A program made the translations under genes and the position numbers. Under the pieces are notes generated by a model. It was not told the DNA's origin. It saw only the letters and a list, made by a program, of their open reading frames with translations, and did no database searches. Shown here one piece after another: positions 26,035-34,488 of a stretch of DNA of 64,000 nucleotides. Position 1 is the first letter of the stretch; each line of letters begins with the position of its first letter. The stretch is from Aurantiacibacter poecillastricola. GTDB taxonomy: Bacteria; Pseudomonadota; Alphaproteobacteria; Sphingomonadales; Sphingomonadaceae. The stretch lies in contig NZ_JAVAMS010000002.1 of assembly GCF_030730945.1 (NCBI RefSeq), forward strand, positions 620,001 through 684,000, in the 5' to 3' direction.

Positions 26035-27210
26035 GTGGTAGAGCTCAGCCCGAACCCTTTCGTCACGGCCCAATCGGTGACGCCAATCCTGCTCGTGATC
26101 GGGACCCGTCCCGAGGCGATCAAGATGCTCCCCGTCGTGCGCGCGCTGCGCGAGTGCAGCGAGGTCGATCTCAAGGTCGTGACTACCGGCCAGCACCGCC
26201 AGATGCTCGATCAGGTTTTCGCCGTGTTCGACGAGCGGCCGGACATCGACCTTGACCTCATGACCCCCGATCAGTCGCTGGCCGACATAACCAGCCGGGT
26301 CTTGCACGAAATGTCGGCGTTGATCGAGAAGCACCGGCCGGGCCTCGTGATGGTGCATGGCGACACCACTTCGGCCATGGCAGCAGCGCTCGCCGCCTTT
26401 TATGCCAAGGTGCCCGTCGGGCATGTCGAGGCAGGGCTTCGCAGCCATGACATCATGCGTCCCTGGCCTGAGGAATATAACCGCATCTCCATCGATGCCA
26501 TCGCCCAGCTGCTATGGGCGCCCACCAAGGGGGCGGCACAGAACCTTCGCAACGAGCGGCCCGAGAGTGTTTTCGGGGATCGCCAGATCGAGATCACGGG
26601 CAATACCGGGATCGATGCGCTTTTACATGTGGCGGGAGGCCTGACCGGGGACGAGCTAAATAGCCTGCCGGTAAAGCTCGATGCGCGCAGGAAGCTGGTG
26701 CTCGTCACCGGCCATCGCCGCGAGAGTTTTGGAAGCGGTTTTGCCCGTATTTGCGACGCGCTTGAAAGAATTGCCGCTCGCGGTGACACCCAGATCATCT
26801 ATCCTGTCCACCTCAACCCCCAGGTAAAGGACGTGGTGGAAGCGCGTCTTGGTGCGATCGAGGCCGTGCATCTCATTCCGCCGGTCGACTACGTGCAGAT
26901 GGTGGCGCTCATGAACCGCGCTCGCATCGTGTTGACCGATAGTGGCGGCATCCAGGAAGAAGCGCCCGCGCTGGGCAAGCCCGTTCTTGTGATGCGAGAC
27001 GTGACAGAGCGACCCGAAGCCGTCGCCACCGGCGTCGCCAGCCTCGTCGGGACCGATACTGGGCGTATCGTAGACGCAGTAGGCCGCCTGCTGTCCGACA
27101 AGGAGCATTACGCCAGCTGCGCTCGGGCGGTTTTCCCATACGGCGACGGCACCGCGGCCCGCCGCATCGCCGAAAGCGTCGTCGGCTTCGTGAAGGACCA
27201 CGCGCGATGA
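26035..27210 (+). CDS. wecB: UDP-N-acetylglucosamine 2-epimerase (non-hydrolysing)
   Basis: A 391-residue epimerase converting UDP-GlcNAc to UDP-ManNAc. Family motifs are in order: LLVIGTRPEAIKMLPVV, VTTGQHRQMLD, VHGDTTSAMAAALAAFY, VGHVEAGLRSHD, PEEYNR, GNTGIDAL, VTGHRRESFG, and DSGGIQEEAPALGKPVLVMRDVTERPE. Length is typical (about 375). The start is GTG at 26035; the first 18 residues are not conserved. Its stop overlaps the ATG of wecC (ATGA), so the pair makes UDP-ManNAcA for a surface polysaccharide. No dedicated polymerase is adjacent. Confidence 0.95.
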   Translation: MVELSPNPFVTAQSVTPILLVIGTRPEAIKMLPVVRALRECSEVDLKVVTTGQHRQMLDQVFAVFDERPDIDLDLMTPDQSLADITSRVLHEMSALIEKHRPGLVMVHGDTTSAMAAALAAFYAKVPVGHVEAGLRSHDIMRPWPEEYNRISIDAIAQLLWAPTKGAAQNLRNERPESVFGDRQIEITGNTGIDALLHVAGGLTGDELNSLPVKLDARRKLVLVTGHRRESFGSGFARICDALERIAARGDTQIIYPVHLNPQVKDVVEARLGAIEAVHLIPPVDYVQMVALMNRARIVLTDSGGIQEEAPALGKPVLVMRDVTERPEAVATGVASLVGTDTGRIVDAVGRLLSDKEHYASCARAVFPYGDGTAARRIAESVVGFVKDHAR

Positions 27211-28475
27211 AAGTATGTACCGTTGGCCTCGGCTATATCGGGCTGCCCACTGCCGCCATGCTGGCAAGCCGTGGCCACCAAGTGATCGGCCTCGATGTGA
27301 ACGAGGGGGTCGTTGCCGCCGTGAACGAAGGTCGCGCGCATTTTCAGGAACCGGACCTGCAGATGCTGCTGTCTGCCGCCGTTGATACAGGTCGCCTGCG
27401 CGCCACAACTTCGCCCGAGCCTGCCGAGTTCTTCCTGATCGCCGTGCCCACCCCGATGGTGGACGAGGGTCCGGACATGACCTTCGTGGAGCGCGCCGCG
27501 CGCACCATTGCGCCGGTACTGGAGAAGGGGAACGTGGTGATCCTCGAAAGTACCTCGCCGGTCGGTTCCACCGAAAGGCTGGCGGAGATCTTCGCCGAGG
27601 AGCGCCCGGACCTCACCTTCCCGCGTTACCGCGACGAGGACCGCGAGGCCGACGTGGCGCTGTGCCATTGCCCGGAGCGGATCCTGCCGGGACAGATGCT
27701 GCGCGAGCTCGTCTCCAACGATCGTATCATCGGCGGCATGACGATCGCTTGTGCCAACAAGGCCGCGCGTCTTTACCAGAGCTTCGTGATGGGCACCTGC
27801 TACGTCACCGACAGCCGCGTGGCCGAACTCTGCAAGCTGTCCGAAAACGCCTATCGCGACGTCAATATCGCCTTTGCCAACGAGCTCTCGATCATCTGCG
27901 AGAAGCTGGGCACAGACATCTGGCAGGTGCGAGAGCTGGCGAACCAGCATCCGCGCGTGAACATCCTGATGCCCGGGGCAGGGGTGGGGGGTCACTGCAT
28001 CGCAGTGGACCCGTGGTTCATCGTCTCGAGCGCGCCGGAAGAGGCACGCCTGATCCGCACCGCGCGCATCGTAAATGACGATAAACCCCGCCGCGTTGTC
28101 GCCAGCGTTGCGAAACTTGCCGATCGCTTCAAGGCCCCCAAAATCGCCTGTTACGGCATTACCTACAAGCCCGACGTGGACGATGTGCGCGAAAGCCCGG
28201 CATTGGAAATCGTGGAAGAGGTGGCTAGGATCGAGGGCGCACAGGTGCTGGTGGTGGAGCCGAACCTCGATGCGCTACCTACCTCGCTAGCCGCTTTCGA
28301 CAACGTGCGGCTAGTCACCTCGGACGAAGCGCGAGAGCAGGCTGACATCGTCACCTTCCTGGTCGGGCATCGCCAGTTCGAGCGACTGGAGGCGGACAGC
28401 TACCTGTCGAAAGCGGTGGTTGATACGACCGGCATGTTCTCTTCCCGCAAGGCGAAGGCAGTGGAAAGGGACTAG
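27207..28475 (+). CDS. wecC: UDP-N-acetyl-D-mannosamine dehydrogenase
   Basis: A 422-residue UDP-sugar dehydrogenase that oxidises UDP-ManNAc to UDP-ManNAcA with two NAD. The N-terminal Rossmann motif is VGLGYIGLPTAAMLA. The central part has ESTSPVGSTERLAE, CPERILPGQ, KLSENAYRDVNIAFANEL and the catalytic Cys in GVGGHCIAVDPWF. The C-terminal UDP-binding domain has ITYKPDVDDVRESPALEI. It follows wecB with four-base overlap and is closed by a strong hairpin terminator 20 bases downstream. Confidence 0.95.
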   Translation: MKVCTVGLGYIGLPTAAMLASRGHQVIGLDVNEGVVAAVNEGRAHFQEPDLQMLLSAAVDTGRLRATTSPEPAEFFLIAVPTPMVDEGPDMTFVERAARTIAPVLEKGNVVILESTSPVGSTERLAEIFAEERPDLTFPRYRDEDREADVALCHCPERILPGQMLRELVSNDRIIGGMTIACANKAARLYQSFVMGTCYVTDSRVAELCKLSENAYRDVNIAFANELSIICEKLGTDIWQVRELANQHPRVNILMPGAGVGGHCIAVDPWFIVSSAPEEARLIRTARIVNDDKPRRVVASVAKLADRFKAPKIACYGITYKPDVDDVRESPALEIVEEVARIEGAQVLVVEPNLDALPTSLAAFDNVRLVTSDEAREQADIVTFLVGHRQFERLEADSYLSKAVVDTTGMFSSRKAKAVERD

Positions 28476-28495
28476 CGCCTTTCAGGGGTGCAAGA

Positions 28496-28521
28496 AAAAG
28501 GGGTGCCGAAGCACCCCTTTT
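28496..28521. terminator. Strong bidirectional rho-independent terminator
   Basis: An 11-base-pair perfect stem, AAAAGGGGTGC (28496-28506) with GCACCCCTTTT (28511-28521), closed by a CGAA tetraloop. A T run ends each strand, so it can stop wecC on the plus strand and the PilZ gene on the minus strand. Confidence 0.9.
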
Positions 28522-28543
28522 CCGTTTCCCTGTTGACGAAAAC

Positions 28544-28909
28544 TCAGCCCCGGTACGAACCGTCGCCGCGATAGCGGGCGAGGATGTTGTCGTGCACGAT
28601 CGGCGAGAGGAGGTTGGTGAAGGCGCAGCCGGCCATGCCGTTTTCCCACCACACGACCTCGGCCTGAAGCGATTCGAGGCCCGGCAGCGTCAGCCAGCAG
28701 ACCGAACCGGGATGCATGCGGGTCAGCGAGGTGGCGGAGAAGCCGGACAGCGACAGGTCGTTGACCACCGTCTGGAAGGCACGGTTGCCCGAGGGGCGCA
28801 GCTGCGCCGGGATCATGATCTTCGTACGCGGCGCGCTGCGATCTTCCTGCGCTGCGACGTCGTAGCGACCCATCGTGTTCTGCATGCTCATCGCGCAATA
28901 TCCCGTCAT
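28544..28909 (-). CDS. PilZ-domain protein
   Basis: A 121-residue single-domain PilZ protein, a predicted cyclic-di-GMP receptor. It carries the RxxxR part of the binding motif as RSAPR (about residues 24-28), followed by DLSLSGFSA, the D/NxSxxG element, and a beta-rich C-terminus ending with GCAFTNLLSPIVHDNI. In-frame ATGs at 28909, 28891 and 28885 are all possible; the leader before the domain is not conserved. It shares a bidirectional terminator with wecC, the UDP-ManNAcA gene. A link to polysaccharide or motility control is inference from that neighbourhood. Confidence 0.87.
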   Translation of the reverse strand: MTGYCAMSMQNTMGRYDVAAQEDRSAPRTKIMIPAQLRPSGNRAFQTVVNDLSLSGFSATSLTRMHPGSVCWLTLPGLESLQAEVVWWENGMAGCAFTNLLSPIVHDNILARYRGDGSYRG

Positions 28910-28996
28910 TGTGCGTGTGGAACAAGCAGCCCCTTCGAGGCCGCTTGCTTTGCGCAGAATGTCGGAGCAACCCTAAGGAAGCGCTAACGCGAATGG

Positions 28997-29728
28997 TTAA
29001 CGCGGCGTTTCCACTCGTTCGCGGTGCAAGTTGGGGAAATCGGAGACGAGTAGTTCGGCGATCCTGTCACCCACAACCTCGGGCGGCTTGACCGATTGGG
29101 GGTCCTCGCCAGGATAGGCCCGCTCGCGCATGGCGGTGCGAGTCGCGCCTGGATCGATGATGGCGAGGCGGGTTTCCGAGATACGCTCCACCTCTTTCGC
29201 ATGGCTTTCGACGAGGTTGTCGAACGCCGCCTTGGATGCGCCATAGGCACCCCAGAATGGCCGCGGTTCGGAGCCGACCGAGCTGGTGAGGGCGACGATG
29301 CGTCCATTGTCCGAACGCTTCAGCAAAGGGTCGAACGCGGCGAGCAGGGCCTGCGTGGCCAGCACGTTCAGCGTCAACGCTTCGTTGAACTGCTTCTGAT
29401 CGATCTGGGTAACTGGCGTGAGCGTGGGAAGCTGCGCCGCGGCAATCACGAGGATGTCGAGCTTGTCCCAGCGCTCGGCAATGGCCTGCGCGAGCCTGCC
29501 GATGCTTTCGCCATCGGTGAGGTCGAGCGGGGCGATGGTGGCGGTGCCGTCCTCATCGTGGATGGCGTCTTCCACGCCTTCCAGGTCCTTCACCTTGCGC
29601 GCCACCAGCACGACATGCGCGCCCCTCGCGGCCAGCGCCTTCGCCGTGGCGGCGCCGATCCCGCGGCTGGCACCGGTGACGAGCGCTATCTTGCCAGCAA
29701 GCGGCTTTTCCGACGTATTCTCAGACAT
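28997..29728 (-). CDS. SDR-family oxidoreductase
   Basis: A 243-residue classical short-chain dehydrogenase/reductase. The cofactor motif is TGASRGIGAATAKALAARGA, VLVARK after the second strand favours NADP, and catalytic residues are Ser in VALTSSVGS and YGASK. The usual NNAG is replaced by IAAAQ near residue 96, a common drift in this family. Substrate cannot be told. Its ATG follows the purF stop directly with no base between, so it is translated from the purF transcript. Many alphaproteobacteria carry an SDR gene at this place. Confidence 0.85.
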   Translation of the reverse strand: MSENTSEKPLAGKIALVTGASRGIGAATAKALAARGAHVVLVARKVKDLEGVEDAIHDEDGTATIAPLDLTDGESIGRLAQAIAERWDKLDILVIAAAQLPTLTPVTQIDQKQFNEALTLNVLATQALLAAFDPLLKRSDNGRIVALTSSVGSEPRPFWGAYGASKAAFDNLVESHAKEVERISETRLAIIDPGATRTAMRERAYPGEDPQSVKPPEVVGDRIAELLVSDFPNLHRERVETPR

Positions 29729-31216
29729 TCAGGCGACCTTGTTGACGGGAAGAGAGAGCTGCGCCTCTTTTTCCTTGCGACCGGCAAGGTCCGTGAGAGG
29801 GGTGGGATATTCACCGGTAAAGCAGGCGTCGCAATATTGCGGGCAGGAATTGTCCCGGCTGGCGAGGCCCACGGCGCGGTAGAGTCCGTCGATCGACACG
29901 AAGGCAAGACTGTCGGCCTGAATGAATTCCTGCATGGCAGAGATGTCCATGCGCCCCGCCAGCAGCTTCGATCGTTCGGGCGTGTCGACGCCGTAATAAC
30001 AGCCATGGCCGGTCGGCGGGCTGGCGACGCGAAAATGCACTTCCGCAGCGCCCGCATCGCGCATCATCTGCACGATCTTGAGGCTGGTGGTGCCGCGCAC
30101 GATGGAATCGTCGATCAGCACGATGCGCTTGCCTTCCACTAGCAGGCGGTTGGCATTGTGCTTGCGCTTCACACCCGCATGGCGCGCGCTGTCGGAAGGC
30201 TGGATGAAGGTCCGTCCGACATAGTGCGAGCGGATGATGCCAAGCTCGAACGGAATGCCGCTTTCCTGCGCATAGCCGATGGCCGCCGGAACGCCGCTGT
30301 CGGGCACTGGCACGACGAGATCCGCCTCGCACGGCGATTCCCGCGCCAGTTCCGCGCCGATATTCTTGCGGCTTTCGTAGACGCTGCGCTGGTTGAAGAT
30401 GGAATCGGGCCGGCTGAAATACACATGCTCGAAAATGCAGGGCCGCGCCTTGGTTTCGCCGAAGGGGCGATGCGAGCGGATCGTGCCATCGAAATCCACC
30501 TCGATCAGTTCGCCGGGGTCGACCTGGCGTATGAATTCCGCGCCCACGACGTCCAGCGCCACAGTCTCGCTGGCAAAGACGACGGCATCGCCAAGCTTAC
30601 CCATCACCAGCGGGCGGATGCCCATCGGATCGCGGCAGGCGGCCATGCCTCGCGGCGTCATAACGGTGAGGGCGTAAGCACCCTCAACCATGCGCAGCGC
30701 ATCCGTTAGCTTGTCGAGCATGGTTGGATAGCGGCTGGTCGCCACGAGGTGGATGATCACCTCGGTGTCGGAGGTCGACTGGAAGATCGCGCCCTTGCTG
30801 ACCAGTTCCTGCTTCAGCTGCATGGCGTTGGATATGTTGCCGTTATGCGCGACGGCGAAGCCGCCGCTGGCAAGATCGGCATAAAGCGGCTGCACGTTAC
30901 GCAGCCCCGAACCACCAGTGGTGGAATAGCGCACATGGCCCACCGCCATGTGGCCCTTCAGCTCGGCCAGCGACTCGGCGCTGGAGAAATTGTCCGCCAC
31001 GTGGCCCAGGCCGCGCCGGGTGATGAATTCGGCCCCGTCGAAGCTGGAAATGCCGACGGCTTCCTGCCCACGATGCTGGAGAGCGTGCAGACCGAGGGCG
31101 CAGGCAGCCGAAGCGTCGGCCGCACCGATGATGCCGAACACGCCGCATTCTTCACGCAGCTTGTCGCCATGCAAATCGAAGGCGCCCGCGTCGACGAGGG
31201 AGGGGGTGGTAGTCAT
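29729..31216 (-). CDS. purF: Amidophosphoribosyltransferase
   Basis: A 495-residue enzyme for the first step of purine synthesis, moving the glutamine amide to PRPP. A 23-residue propeptide precedes the N-terminal nucleophile Cys24 in EECGVFGI, and processing is expected as in Bacillus PurF. The glutaminase domain has [13 protein letters not shown] and HNGNISN. The PRTase domain carries PRPP motif [16 protein letters not shown]-terminal cysteines in [16 protein letters not shown] fit the [4Fe-4S] type of PurF. It is the first gene of a two-gene transcript with the adjoining SDR gene. Confidence 0.96.
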   Translation of the reverse strand: MTTTPSLVDAGAFDLHGDKLREECGVFGIIGAADASAACALGLHALQHRGQEAVGISSFDGAEFITRRGLGHVADNFSSAESLAELKGHMAVGHVRYSTTGGSGLRNVQPLYADLASGGFAVAHNGNISNAMQLKQELVSKGAIFQSTSDTEVIIHLVATSRYPTMLDKLTDALRMVEGAYALTVMTPRGMAACRDPMGIRPLVMGKLGDAVVFASETVALDVVGAEFIRQVDPGELIEVDFDGTIRSHRPFGETKARPCIFEHVYFSRPDSIFNQRSVYESRKNIGAELARESPCEADLVVPVPDSGVPAAIGYAQESGIPFELGIIRSHYVGRTFIQPSDSARHAGVKRKHNANRLLVEGKRIVLIDDSIVRGTTSLKIVQMMRDAGAAEVHFRVASPPTGHGCYYGVDTPERSKLLAGRMDISAMQEFIQADSLAFVSIDGLYRAVGLASRDNSCPQYCDACFTGEYPTPLTDLAGRKEKEAQLSLPVNKVA

Positions 31217-31329
31217 CGATTTCCGTTTAAGAGCAGCAGCACCGCCCCAATGGCGATGTTACCGCCAGATTACAAGGGGTGGACCCTGTGTTTACCGGTT
31301 CCGGCATTGGCGAACCTGCTCGGCTGCAC

Positions 31330-32763
31330 TCAGCTGTCCCATCCGAAATGATCGGCCAGTTCCCGCGGCGTAAAGCGATAGGAGGAGGCGTTCGGATCGG
31401 CCAGCATTCCCTCGTTCCAGTCGTTGAACGCAGTCTTCAGACTTTCGAAGATCTCCGGTCGGCGGTACTTGAGATTCGCGCGTTCCAGCGGGTCGGCCAC
31501 CACGTCGAACAAATATTCCTCGCCCGCGATGGAGAGATATTTGAAGTCGCCGCGTCTTGCTGCCTTCTGGTCCTTTGCCCAGAAGCGCCAGAACAGCGTG
31601 CGCTCGGGCAATGTGCCGCCCGCCAGGACAGGGCGCAGGTCCACGCCGTCGCTGGGATAGTCCGGGTGCGGCGAAGTGCCTGCTGCCGCGAGGAATGTGG
31701 GCAGGAAATCCATCGACATCGCTGGCACATCAGTCTCGGTACCCGGGAGAGTGAGGCCCGGCCACTTCACGAGGAGAGGCACACGCATCCCGCCTTCCAG
31801 CAGCTCTGTCTTGATGCCAGTGAAGGGCCAATTGTCGCTGAACCGCTCCCCGCCATTGTCGCTGGTGAAGACGACCACCGTGTCCTGTTCCATCCCCAGT
31901 TCGGCAAGACGAGCGAGGACGCGGCCCACATTCATGTCGAGGCTGGTGACCATGCCGGCATAGGTCTCCATGTCGCCGCCATCGAAATGCGTGATGTCGA
32001 GCGAGCCGGGTATCGTCGGGCCATGTTCGTCCAGACGCGCGCTCTCAGCCCGACCTTTTGCATCGTTCGCTTCCCACGGCCAGTGCGGGGCAGTGAAATG
32101 CAGCGAGAGCAGCCAGGGCCTGTTCACCTCTCCGCCGCGGGCATCGAGATACTCGATGGCCCGATCGGCCATCATGTCGGTCATGTAGCCGACCTCCTCG
32201 ATTTGCACGTCGCCGTCCCAAAGGTCCGGCTGGCCGTTCACCTTGTGCGTGAAATAGTCGACGCCTCCGCCGCGAATGCCCCAGAACTCGTCGTAGCCGC
32301 TCAGCTGCGGGCCAAAATCCGGCAGCCAGCCCAGGTGCCACTTGCCGACAAGGCCGGTATGATAGCCCGCACCCTTCAGCAGCGAGGGAAGGGTGGGGTG
32401 CGATGGCTCGAGTCCCAGCTCGCGGTTGCCCAGTGGCTCTTCCAGGCCCACTCGCACGCGGTACTGGTAGCGCCCGGTGATGAGCCCCACGCGCGTTGCC
32501 GAGCATACCGCACTGTTGGCATAGCCGTGATTGAACTTCAGCCCCTGCGCGGCGAGACCATCGAGCACCGGCGTCTGGTATTCGCGGCGTCCATAGCAGG
32601 AGAGATCGGCATAGCCGAGGTCGTCTGCCATGATGAAAAGAAAGTTGGGTCTGCGCCCCGGGGTTTGTGCAAGTCCCGGAACGGTGACCGCCAAGGTCGC
32701 CGCACCCGCCGCGCCGATCACATCGCGCCGGGTGAACTTTCCGATGGTCGTGTCTTCGCTCAC
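31330..32763 (-). CDS. Tat-exported sulfatase (arylsulfatase family)
   Basis: A 477-residue type I sulfatase. The N-terminus has a twin-arginine signal (FTRRDVIGAAGAATLAV, ending GLAQ), so it is exported folded. The domain opens NFLFIMADDLGYADL with metal aspartates. The formylglycine motif is C87-S-A-T-R91, the CxAxR form, followed by GLITGRY. VGKWHLG and FTSDNGGERF complete the active site. The start is GTG at 32763 behind AGGGGC; an open frame runs 345 bases further upstream but shows no protein character. No maturase gene is in the window. Substrate would be a sulfate ester, perhaps from marine polysaccharides (inference). Confidence 0.92.
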   Translation of the reverse strand: MSEDTTIGKFTRRDVIGAAGAATLAVTVPGLAQTPGRRPNFLFIMADDLGYADLSCYGRREYQTPVLDGLAAQGLKFNHGYANSAVCSATRVGLITGRYQYRVRVGLEEPLGNRELGLEPSHPTLPSLLKGAGYHTGLVGKWHLGWLPDFGPQLSGYDEFWGIRGGGVDYFTHKVNGQPDLWDGDVQIEEVGYMTDMMADRAIEYLDARGGEVNRPWLLSLHFTAPHWPWEANDAKGRAESARLDEHGPTIPGSLDITHFDGGDMETYAGMVTSLDMNVGRVLARLAELGMEQDTVVVFTSDNGGERFSDNWPFTGIKTELLEGGMRVPLLVKWPGLTLPGTETDVPAMSMDFLPTFLAAAGTSPHPDYPSDGVDLRPVLAGGTLPERTLFWRFWAKDQKAARRGDFKYLSIAGEEYLFDVVADPLERANLKYRRPEIFESLKTAFNDWNEGMLADPNASSYRFTPRELADHFGWDS

Positions 32764-33224
32764 AAGGTGCCCCTTTAATACCGTCTTGCCCAAGAGACGT
32801 GGCATGACCGATGCTAGGGAACAGCACCTGCCTCGCCAAGCGCCATACTTGCCCCAGGGCGAGAACATTTCGTCAAATCTTGCGAACGACGCAGCGGAAA
32901 CCAATTTGACTGATGGACGTATCCACGGCCTGTCCTTGCCTGGCTGCTGGTCTGTAGCGCTCGTGACAGAGGTGCTGTACAAGTCGGAAGTCCACTGCCC
33001 AGCGTTTGCGAATATGTCGAAAATGCCGAAATCATTGTCCGGATAGGCACGAACGGGAGAGTGGATGAGCCAGTCTACGGCGCGTAAGCGGCGGCCTGCT
33101 CGGCGCAAACCCTTCGTCCGCCCTTAGAGGCCCCGGAGTGAGCAACAGCCGACCGTTCGGCGTTCGAGCTTGGTTGAAGAAAAACGGCGGAATTCTGCGG
33201 CTTAATGTCGAAAGGGACGAAAAT
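32764..33224. other. Gene-poor stretch of about 460 bases
   Basis: No protein family, RNA gene or repeat is recognised between the sulfatase and tRNA-Pro. The only notable item is a 20-codon frame, ATG 33065 to TAG 33125-33127, with GGGAGA four bases before the ATG. It would give a very basic peptide starting MSQSTARKRRPARR, with nine Arg/Lys residues. It is short enough to be chance. Confidence 0.5.
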
Positions 33225-33301
33225 TGGTCGGGGAGAGAGGATTCGAACCTCCGGCCCCTGCCTCCCGAAGACAGTGCTCTACCAGGCTGAGCTACTCCCC
33301 G
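33225..33301 (-). tRNA. tRNA-Pro (CGG)
   Basis: A 77-base cloverleaf on the minus strand. The acceptor stem CGGGGAG pairs with CTCCCCG, discriminator A and an encoded CCA follow (33227-33225), the D arm is AGCTCAGCCTGGTAGAGC, the anticodon loop TTCGGGA gives CGG, and the T loop is TTCGAAT. It decodes CCG proline codons. Confidence 0.96.
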
Positions 33302-33453
33302 ACCGGTGCGTGGCGGGGGCGAACCCCCGCGAGGCAGAGGCGGCCCTATACGGAGCGGACATCGCGCTGGCAAGCCTGTCTTCTCGCAAAGTGAACTGGC
33401 GTGGTTTGCGCCATGTCTGGCACACCCATTGCGATGCTGATAGCGAGGCCTGC

Positions 33454-34401
33454 ATGAGCATCTCCCAAGACCGTCATCCCGAATGGCAATATCTCGATCT
33501 CATGCGCCATATCTGGGAGCAGGGCGACGAGCGGATGGATCGCACCGGCGTCGGCACGCGGTCCGTTTTCGGTACCATGCTTCGATTCGACCTGCGCGGC
33601 GACCGCGTGCCGCTGCTGACCACCAAGCGCGTGTTCTGGAAGGCCGCGGCGAAGGAAATGCTGTGGTTCCTCACCGGCAGCACCAATATACGCCCGCTGC
33701 TGGAACAAGGCGTCACCATCTGGTCCGACTGGCCGCTGGCGAAATACCGGCAGGCGAGCGGCGAGGATATAGCCCAGAAGGATTTCGAAGCGCGCATCGT
33801 GGCGGACGAGGCGTTTGCGACGAACTGGGGCGAACTGGGGCCCGTCTACGGCAAGCAGTGGGTGGACTGGCCGACCTATCAGTACGGCCCGGACGGCCGC
33901 TATGAACAGGGACCCGGCATCAACCAGGTGGCGCAGGTTGTCGAAAGCCTGAAGACCAATCCGGGCAGCCGCCGTCACATCATCGAGGGTTGGAACGTCG
34001 CCGAGCTCGACCGGATGGCCCTGCCGCCTTGCCACAAGACCTACCAGTTCCATGTCGCAGGCGAGGGGGAGAAGGCGCGGCTCAACTGCCTGCTCTACCA
34101 GCGCAGCTGCGACGTGGCGCTTGGCTTGCCCTTCAACCTGTTCGGCGCGGCGCTGCTCACGCGCATGATGGCGGCGCAAACAGGGTTGCAGCCGGGCGAG
34201 CTCGTCTGGACCGGCGGCGACACGCATCTCTACCTCAACCATACCGAGCTGGTGGAGGCGCAGCTGGCGAGGGAACCCGAAGGCACGCCGAGGCTTGTTC
34301 TCAGGAGAAAACCGCCGACGATATTCGAATACGCGTTCGAGGATTTCGAGGTGGTCGACTACGATCCGCAAGGAGTGCTGCGCGCGCCCGTGGCTGTCTG
34401 A
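33454..34401 (+). CDS. thyA: Thymidylate synthase
   Basis: A 315-residue ThyA making dTMP from dUMP with methylene-tetrahydrofolate. It has DRTGVGTRSVFGTMLRFDL, LLTTKRVFWKAAAKEMLWFL, GPVYGKQW, the catalytic Cys193 in LPPCHKTYQF, LYQRSCDVALGLPFN and the GDTHLYLNH block. It is longer than E. coli ThyA (264) because of a mid-protein insertion around YRQASGEDIAQKDFEARI, the common longer form. The ATG at 33454 is preferred over open frame that runs back through the tRNA. It is followed by the branched-chain dehydrogenase promoter. Confidence 0.96.
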   Translation: MSISQDRHPEWQYLDLMRHIWEQGDERMDRTGVGTRSVFGTMLRFDLRGDRVPLLTTKRVFWKAAAKEMLWFLTGSTNIRPLLEQGVTIWSDWPLAKYRQASGEDIAQKDFEARIVADEAFATNWGELGPVYGKQWVDWPTYQYGPDGRYEQGPGINQVAQVVESLKTNPGSRRHIIEGWNVAELDRMALPPCHKTYQFHVAGEGEKARLNCLLYQRSCDVALGLPFNLFGAALLTRMMAAQTGLQPGELVWTGGDTHLYLNHTELVEAQLAREPEGTPRLVLRRKPPTIFEYAFEDFEVVDYDPQGVLRAPVAV

Positions 34402-34422
34402 GAACTCCTGTGTCGAGATGGA

Positions 34423-34451
34423 TTGACGGTTACATCTGTAACTAATATAAT
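34423..34451 (+). promoter_or_regulatory. Near-consensus promoter with a palindromic operator in the spacer
   Basis: TTGACG (34423-34428) is followed by a 17-base spacer and TATAAT (34446-34451). The spacer begins with the perfect palindrome GTTACA-TC-TGTAAC (34429-34442), so a bound repressor would block RNA polymerase directly. Transcription should begin near 34458, 31 bases before the E1 alpha GTG. Confidence 0.85.
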
Positions 34452-34488
34452 TCCGCCAGACTGGAATAATGATACGGGAGCAAAGGCA

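Noticed and set aside
32764..33108. Upstream in-frame extension of the sulfatase
   Set aside because: The extension has no conserved sequence and would bury the Tat signal; GTG at 32763 with its ribosome-binding site is better.
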